Positions 57,679 to 64,000 of a stretch of DNA of 64,000 nt are shown here, in pieces. Each line of letters opens with the position of its first letter. Position 1 is the stretch's first letter. The stretch lies in contig JAEHOE010000099.1 in assembly GCA_016858145.1 (NCBI GenBank), positions 186,001-250,000 of the forward strand, given 5' to 3'. A model generated the notes under the pieces. The model saw only the letters and a program-made list of their open reading frames with translations, did no database searches and had not been told where the DNA came from. The stretch comes from Edaphochlamys debaryana (lineage: Eukaryota; Chlorophyta; Chlorophyceae; Chlamydomonadales). Both the position numbers and the translations under genes were made by a program.

Positions 57679-59086
57679 GTGCGGTGCGGTGCGCTGTCGC
57701 TTTGCAGTTCTGGTCGCTCTGAGGTGCAAGACATGCTTCAGTGGCAAGCTTGGTTGGCAACGCTCTGCGGGGAAGGTTGAGTCAACCGGCTCGCGCCTCA
57801 TCGCACGCGTCGTCAGGGGTTACATCAAAAGCGCACGCGTTCACCAAAAGCCACCATGAGGAAGTTGGCACGCCGTCCGCTCACACACGCAGCTTAGGCA
57901 GCGTTCCCGACCACACACGCGTGGCCATCAAGCATGCCGCATGCCGCAGGCCGTGAACTCACGCCTGACTCCCGGACGCGAGAAAAGCCCTCTGGTTACT
58001 GCTTCGTAGCTTGGCGGCCGGGCTGCAGATTAAGCCCTCTCCGGTTCGTCGGGCGAACGCAGGATGCCCCTACCTGCCCTTGGTTCACCGATCCCGCATC
58101 CCGGTGGTCCCGCGCACCGTGTGCCCTGGCAGTAATAAATCAATTTTACACTTGAGAAGCGTGCCACCTGAGCCTCTGTGGGGCCCAGCCCCAGACTCCA
58201 TTGCTCCTCTCCTGCACAGCCGGGCCCAGCCCTGCCGCCAGGCTGCCACCCATGTCTGACAGGCTCAAGGTCTACGCCCGCAGCCCGCTACCCATGAGTT
58301 ATGTCGCCTCCCTTGCCATACACGAATATGTGCCCCCTCTCGCACACCCTGGTAGGAGCCTTGCACGCACAACATAACAAAACAAGCCGCCCTAGTAAGC
58401 ATAGGGGATAAGGGGAAGGGCACGAGCTAGTAGTTCAAGATGCCTTCACCCAGAGGAAGCTACGTAGCCCTAAACTCGTAATGGCCTGCACAACGGGGCC
58501 GTGGAGAGGCCGAACTCCTATGCAGCTTGAAACGTCATTGCTAACAACATTGCGCTCGGTCGTCGAAATAAGGTGCAGACGAGGCCCTCTGTCCCCTGGG
58601 TCGCCGCCGTAGCCCATCGCCATGCCGTGGGAACTCCCCGCACCAAGCCCCTGCCAGACCCGCGGCGGGTTCAACAAAGCAGCAGCAGCAGAAAGCGATC
58701 ACGCTAACAAGTGTTGCGGGAAAGTAAGCGGCGCGTGAGATGATGAGCGGCACGAAGTTGGCACGTGCATGCGAAGCGGCGGCGGAAAAATGAATGGGTG
58801 GGTGCTGTGAGCGGAGTCTAAGCGACCGCAAGACGCCGCCAGTACCCTCCCTCACAGATGTATGATAAATTGTTTGCCAGCTGCTGCATAGTGCAGGCAA
58901 GCGCCCCAATAGTACGCGTCATAGCAACGTTCACACTGCGCATTCAGGCAAGAGCGCGAGCCACGAAGGGAGTACCGTAGACCCCCGCCACAGCGCAGGA
59001 GGCGCACATCCACCATCACTCTCTGCCCATCAGCACTCAAGGATAGAGGGCGCAAAGGGCCCACAGGAAACACGCCGTGACCCTGC
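57679..59086. other. Spacer between tandem membrane protein genes
   Basis: This holds the promoter of copy A and the 3' flank of copy B. A minus-strand TGTAA at about 58146 may be a polyadenylation signal for copy B, though it is about 940 bp past the stop. No gene was recognised. Confidence 0.4.
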
Positions 59087-62000
59087 TTACATGGCCACCG
59101 CCACCACGCCGCCCATCTGCACGTTGATTGGCCGCGCCACGCCGCCCCTCCGCCCCCAGCTCCCGTTGGTCCACACGCGGTACGCAGTGGCGCCCAGCCC
59201 CAGCGGCATGAAGACCACGTTGAAGGCCGTGATGACCACCCAGTTGAGCCACATGGTGTCCGTGTTGACACCGAACCACAGAGTGCGGAAGGCGCGGACG
59301 CCCCAGTACATGGGCAGGCCCCTGTGGAGCAGCGGTGGCACCGGTGAGGGCTCCCAGAGTTGAGGCACGCTCTGCTCCGCTCTGCTTGTTCCTCACCTGC
59401 CAATGTAGAAGAAGCGGTTGCTCAGGTCCGTGGTGAGGATGGCCGAGGCCGAGGTCAGCTGCAGGATGAGGATGAGAGCCGAGATGGAGGAGAAGCGCTC
59501 GACGCCCAGGAAGTGGAGGAGCAGGGCGTTGATGGCGATGAAGGACCATGACATGTACCTGCACCGGGGCGCAGGGTAGGGGACCTCTGACTACCCCTTG
59601 CTGCGTGAGCAACAGCTAAGGTATAGGTGGGGACTTGTGGGGCAGCGGGCGGGATCATGCTTGCCACGAGCAGCCTCCAGAGCCCCAACTCACCAGCCGA
59701 ACGCAATGGTCTGCCCAGCGTTCTTGTAGAACTGCTCGTTGCCGGCTCCAAGGGCCCACAGCAAGCAGCATAGCAGGACACTCTGCCGGCCAACGCAGAC
59801 GGAGGGGAGAGGAGCAGTCAGGGCACGGCAGGCCCATCGACAAGATGGCCTGCGGTCCTCCGCTCTCCACCGGCGTACTGGCAGTCTGGACCATTAGGCA
59901 ACCACACCCCAGAGGCTGAGAAGGCTCACCAGAATGAACATGAAGACGGCCGCCACAAAGCCTTTGACCCACAGAGCCCAGGCCAGGGCGCCAAGGCGCA
60001 CGTGCCGTCTCTCCGTCTCTGCCGCCTCGGCCTTGGCCTGCACCGCTGCAGTCTCCGCCTCCGTTTGGGTGCCATCCTCCAAGGGCCCCGTCGCTGACGG
60101 CCGAGCGGGCGGCGGAGCCATGAGGGCCCTCTCCACTGGCAGCTTGAACTGCCAGCTGGTGACAACCTGGGGCGTTGGGAGGGCAGTGGTGCTCAAGAAA
60201 GCATCCCTCGAGTGAAGCGCATTGTGCGAAGGGCTGGAGCCAACATACTGCTTTGATAATCTCCAAACTCACCATAAAAGTGGAGCCGAGCCACAGCAGC
60301 ACGCAGAAGATGTAGGACGCAAAGTGCTGGCCAAAGTTCTTCACAGGGGCCAGGTCCGTCTCGACAGGGGTGATGCCTGCCAGCGGGTTGCGTGGAAGCG
60401 CCGTGCTGGGGTTAACGCCATGCCATGCTCCCTCCGCCAGCTGCCCTCAGACCCTGCGCCCCACCCACCCGTCGCCAAGAACTTCAGGTTCAGGCCTGTT
60501 GCCGCCACTGCGGCCGGGTTGCTGGCCAGAGCCTGCGTTAGGCTGCGGCTAAGCCCAGGCACAAGGCTTTGCGTGGTGACGGCAGATACGTAGTTGTAGG
60601 TGGAGTAGCATCGGCCCCTCGCAATCACGTACTGAGCCCACAGGCTCTGCAGTGCGGGTGCAGCAGGGGAGGCAAGGTAAGGTACAGAGAGAACAGGCAA
60701 CCCTGCAACCAGAGCGCGCCCCCTGGGCCCGCTCCGCACCTGCAGCTGTGGCGCGATGCCCGAGTAGGTGTACCAGCTGAGGTAGGAGGTGGTGAAGGTG
60801 GAGGGGAAGTACAGCAGAGCCCAGGGACCGCCCTGCCGCACGTCGTTGGACAGGCTCTGCGGGCGCAGTAGGGTGTGGCATGAGAGGACCGGGAGAGGAG
60901 AGATAGCTCCTCTAGTCTCCTGAAGCGCGATGCCGCACTCGTCGCCGTCCCAATGCCCCCGCCCGCACCTGCATGCACGCGGCCTCCTCCTCTGGGGTAC
61001 CGCAAGGACGCGGTCCTGTGACGCCCGGGCAGGAGGCTGTGTCCCACGTCAGCGAGCGGCCCGAGCCCCCGCCTGGCCCCAGCGGGCTGTTTGTGTTGTA
61101 GATGCTCCCAGCCAGGAGAGAGGTGGCCAGGGGTCGAGGGGCCTGGGGAGGGGGACCGCACACAAGGGGCGGCAGCAGCGTGGGTGGTGCTGGTCAGCAG
61201 GAGGCGTGGAGCCATGACCAGCCCGCTCCTCCCTCCGTCCTCACCAGGACTGGCATGTAGGGCGCAAAGGAGGCGTTGAGTGAGGATGTGGGCGGCAGGA
61301 CGTCGCAGTTGAGCACCGACACGTGGAGGTCCTCCAGTCGGGTCTGCGGAGGAGGGGAGGAAGGAGGCGCGGGCCCCGCAGAAGAAGGTTGGATGTGCCG
61401 GAGGGCTGTTGTGCCGAGGTCGAAGAGAGCGACTGGAGGATAGGAGCTGGGGCCTGTCTGTAGAGCGGTGAGGCTGTGCATCTCTCGCCGCTTACCAGCG
61501 GGTTCCAGAAGGCGCCCAAGTACAGCCATCCGTAGCACCAGATCATGAGCAGAGCAAAGAGCGCCGTGCCAGCGAACTCCAGTGTCCTGTGGGTATCAGA
61601 GGCCTTGCGCTTAGCCACCGGAATTCAGGACGCGTCCTCCAGCGCTCCTCAAGCGGCACGGCCCACTAGGAATGACGCGGTACAGGGTTAAGGCCGGCGG
61701 GCAGCTGAGCTGCCGGTCCCGCATAAGGAGGAGAGAGTCAACTGTCCCTGGCTTCAGCCAGGCGCTCCCCACAAGCCCCCTCCCCAGCCTCTCCAAGGCT
61801 CCCCAGCCCGTCCCAGTGGCAGGCAGCGGCCAACCACATGGTTAAGTGAGCGGGCAGAAACTCCTGACGGCTACCCGCAGGCAGTGACCTACCAGTAAGG
61901 TCTGAAGAACGAAGCCTCAGCCTGCTCCTCGGGTGAGAGCCCCACGGACACCGTCGCCATCCCATCCGTTGAAAGAAGGACCTCGCCAGAGGTATCAAGC

Positions 62001-62146
62001 GCCTCCTTGGTCGCTTCCTTCACCCCGTGGTCATTATTGGAGCTGGGCTCCCCTGCAGGCCGCTGTTGCTGGCCGCCGTTGAGACTCGCGGTTTTTGCGT
62101 TCGGCGACTTCGCCTGGTCATCTGCTGCTGTAGATGAGTTATCCAT
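59087..62146 (-). CDS. DUF3533/SNG1-like multi-pass membrane protein B
   Basis: Eleven exons (62146-61893, 61586-61496, 61343-61245, 61142-60969, 60856-60740, 60646-60469, 60376-60273, 60166-59930, 59782-59694, 59558-59397, 59321-59087) give about 579 residues. Exon borders and phases match copy A one for one, with one extra intron (59396-59322) splitting the last exon after FYIGR. The core is almost identical to copy A (TM1, DUF3533 loop, later TM cluster). The N-terminal tail is unrelated in sequence (MDNSSTAADDQAK against MSEQNTLPNQ) until it converges on QAEASFFRPYW. Start chosen at 62146; an in-frame ATG 48 bases upstream would add 16 residues. Function as for copy A is inferred from the family only. 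Confidence 0.8.
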
Positions 62147-63188
62147 CGCTAGCAGCAGGGACTGATACTCTCTACACGGCCCGCTCTGTGCCAAGTTCGC
62201 TGATGCTTGATGTGCGCAGGATGTGGGCGCGCGCCTCTAGTTCACTCCCAGTCTGTGATGATCATGCCACTGTTTTACCTATGGTATCAATTGTATACCT
62301 GGTAGCCAGCCTTCAAGTTTCTGCAGAATCAGTCGGTCGCACGGTCGGTCGTGCACACCAGCCTGCGGGCGCACCGCAAGCCACTGCAGACTAGAAGCAG
62401 GTGTTCATCCGGCCCAGCTGTCTACCCTCTGCGCGTGCGCCGTCACACTTCAGGACTGCGGTTGGCTCGAGCCCAGCGAGCCCAGACCCTCTCAGCTCGA
62501 GCCGGCTCGAGTCCCGCGTCGCTGCAATGGTGCACAGATACCAGCGCCCGGTTAGTCTTCTTTAAGTGACAGTTCTGAAGGCCCTGATATGGTTACCTTG
62601 GGCTGGCGAGCATGTGCCCCTGCCTGCTGCCCCCGCCCGCTCCCCCCCCCCGCACCCGCCGCTCGAGCTCCCGCCCCGACCCGCCCCTGAGATCCTCGCA
62701 AGGGGGCCGTGAAGCGCTATCTTAAACCCTTCGATGTCGGTATTCCGCAGCTAATCTGTCCAACCTACCGCATGCGCCCTCGGGGGGACCTCGCGGGATT
62801 GCTGGCCATGCTCAGCCTCTGGCACCCAGAGGATTGTGACATAGACAGTAAAGGGACATCACAGACGGGGCATAGCCTGTGCGCCGAGCGCCTACGGTTG
62901 TTCCAGCATGTCTTTAGCGATGCGCTCGCCGTGTCAGGCACCCTGGCGACAGGACCGATTATGCCCATATGCACAGAGGCCTACGCGTGGTGGGCCTCTA
63001 GGTAAGTAAGCGACCGCGACGATTGGCAATGTGCGCATGCAAGTGTGTCCAGCGCAGGTGCGAGGGTTCGCTATGACCGGATGCGGACGCCGTGTCGGTC
63101 GTTGGGCATGCGGCATTCGACTGGGGACTGGGGACGATGTGTTTGCCCTCGTGACAAGCTGCCCTCCCGCCTGTGATCGCCGGTCCAG
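62147..63188. other. Upstream flank of membrane protein B and probable 5' part of the next gene
   Basis: Plus-strand sequence near 62709-63005 is open and ends at a strong donor (TCTAG|GTAAGT at about 63002). It could be a 5' exon of the CxxCxxCC gene, but the phase does not match the next exon and no ATG was convincing. I leave it unassigned. Confidence 0.35.
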
Positions 63189-64000
63189 GACGCGGAGCAC
63201 TTGCCCCCCTGACCGCCGCGCCAGCGGTCTCGAGGGGCACCTCGAGCACGGGTGCCACCGTTGAGGGGTCAGCAGCACCGTCTACCAGCTCCAGCTCTGG
63301 TGCTGCGGGCCTGGAGACCTTCAAGGCAAGCAGATGTGGCAGGGGGGTAGGGTGGGGATTCCATACCGGTATGCGGGTATGCAATGGAGCGTGGACAGGC
63401 TCCTGCGTGCGCACTGGTCACCCCTTGCGGGGACGGGAATCCGCAGGGCAGGTTACAGGAACCTCCCTGCGTGCCACAGTGTGTGTTGTCTTGGGGCTAA
63501 GGCTTGGTAGGGGTATGGGTTGGAAAAAGGCAGCATTGGTCTCCGAGAGACGGCGCTTTTGGGGGAAAGCCCTCAGCTGTGGCATGCCCCCGAGCCCAAA
63601 CACCCGGAGCACTTTCGGAAATCCGCACTTGCTGACGTACTCAGTCATCACGCTTTGATGATACTCACCACAGCTGCATCTCGGCGCCCGCCCTTTCAGG
63701 CCCAGGTCGAGGGCCGGCGCTTCCACTGCACCATGTGCGGCAAGTGCTGCACGGGGCCGGGGGAGGTGCGCAGGCGAGGGCTTGACCGGCCAGGGCATCA
63801 TGCTTGGCGATAGCTGTTAAGCTGTAACACTGACGGTGCTGTCAAGCTCGACTGTGCACAACTAAGGCGGGAAAAGGTCTGAGCCCCCTATGGTTGGCCA
63901 CGAAGCCTGGCACAACCTCTACCTGCGCATCTGCGCCCCTTGCGTTTCCTGATCTGGCCCTCTCGCCCGGCATCGGTCCGCAGGTGTGGGTCTCGCCTGA
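63189..64000 (+). CDS. CxxCxxCC (YkgJ-like) zinc/iron-chelating domain protein, partial
   Basis: Three exons are visible: 63189-63325, 63700-63765 and 63984 to the window end. The second reads AQVEGRRFHCTMCGKCCTGP and continues GE|VWVSPE, the signature of the YkgJ/UPF0153 family (C-x2-C-x2-CC, with an aromatic before the first Cys and the VWVS strand after). The family is thought to bind Zn or an Fe-S cluster through these cysteines; its role is not established. The first visible exon is Ala/Ser/Thr-rich, consistent with a transit peptide or linker. Its donor is GC (AAG|GCAAGC). The 5' exon(s) and start are not resolved and the 3' part is outside the window. Confidence 0.6.

Overview
The window looks like nuclear DNA of a GC-rich green alga (Chlorophyta). 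The genes are rich in introns, mostly short (about 60-400 bp) with GT-AG borders and a few GC-AG. The proteins carry long Ala/Pro/Gly/Gln tracts, and there is a Cys-rich plus poly-Pro cell-surface protein of algal wall type. Minisatellites are abundant. The gene models were built by hand from splice sites, reading phase and paralog comparison; there is no transcript support.

Layout. Bases 1-10117 are gene-poor and repeat-rich. They contain an apparent non-autonomous DNA transposon (1903-6635) with perfect 29-bp terminal inverted repeats, subterminal GAATGACC arrays, a ~39-bp minisatellite and a 262-bp satellite. Bases 10118-28525 hold two tandem minus-strand paralogs of a protein family I do not recognise (helical N-terminal region plus a conserved pair of zinc-finger-like motifs). 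One has two modules (20567-10118). The other (27465-22008) looks like a chimera that kept the first module and only the tail of the second. A near-identical 474-bp direct repeat lies upstream of each copy.

Bases 28981-40515 hold a divergent pair: a polyQ/coiled-coil protein with a Gly-Met-Pro tail, possibly bZIP-related (minus), and BDP1, the B'' subunit of RNA polymerase III factor TFIIIB (plus). Bases 41497-44814 encode a secreted Cys-rich, Pro-rich extracellular matrix protein (minus) whose Pro exon changes frame at homopolymer runs. Bases 46317-52864 encode an AGC-like Ser/Thr kinase with a 192-residue insert (minus). Bases 54710-57678 and 59087-62146 are tandem DUF3533/SNG1-like membrane proteins (minus). 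The window ends inside a CxxCxxCC (YkgJ-like) metal-binding protein gene on the plus strand.

There is no operon-like logic. The most novel content is the two-module zinc-finger family with its chimeric duplicate, and the satellite-bearing TIR element.
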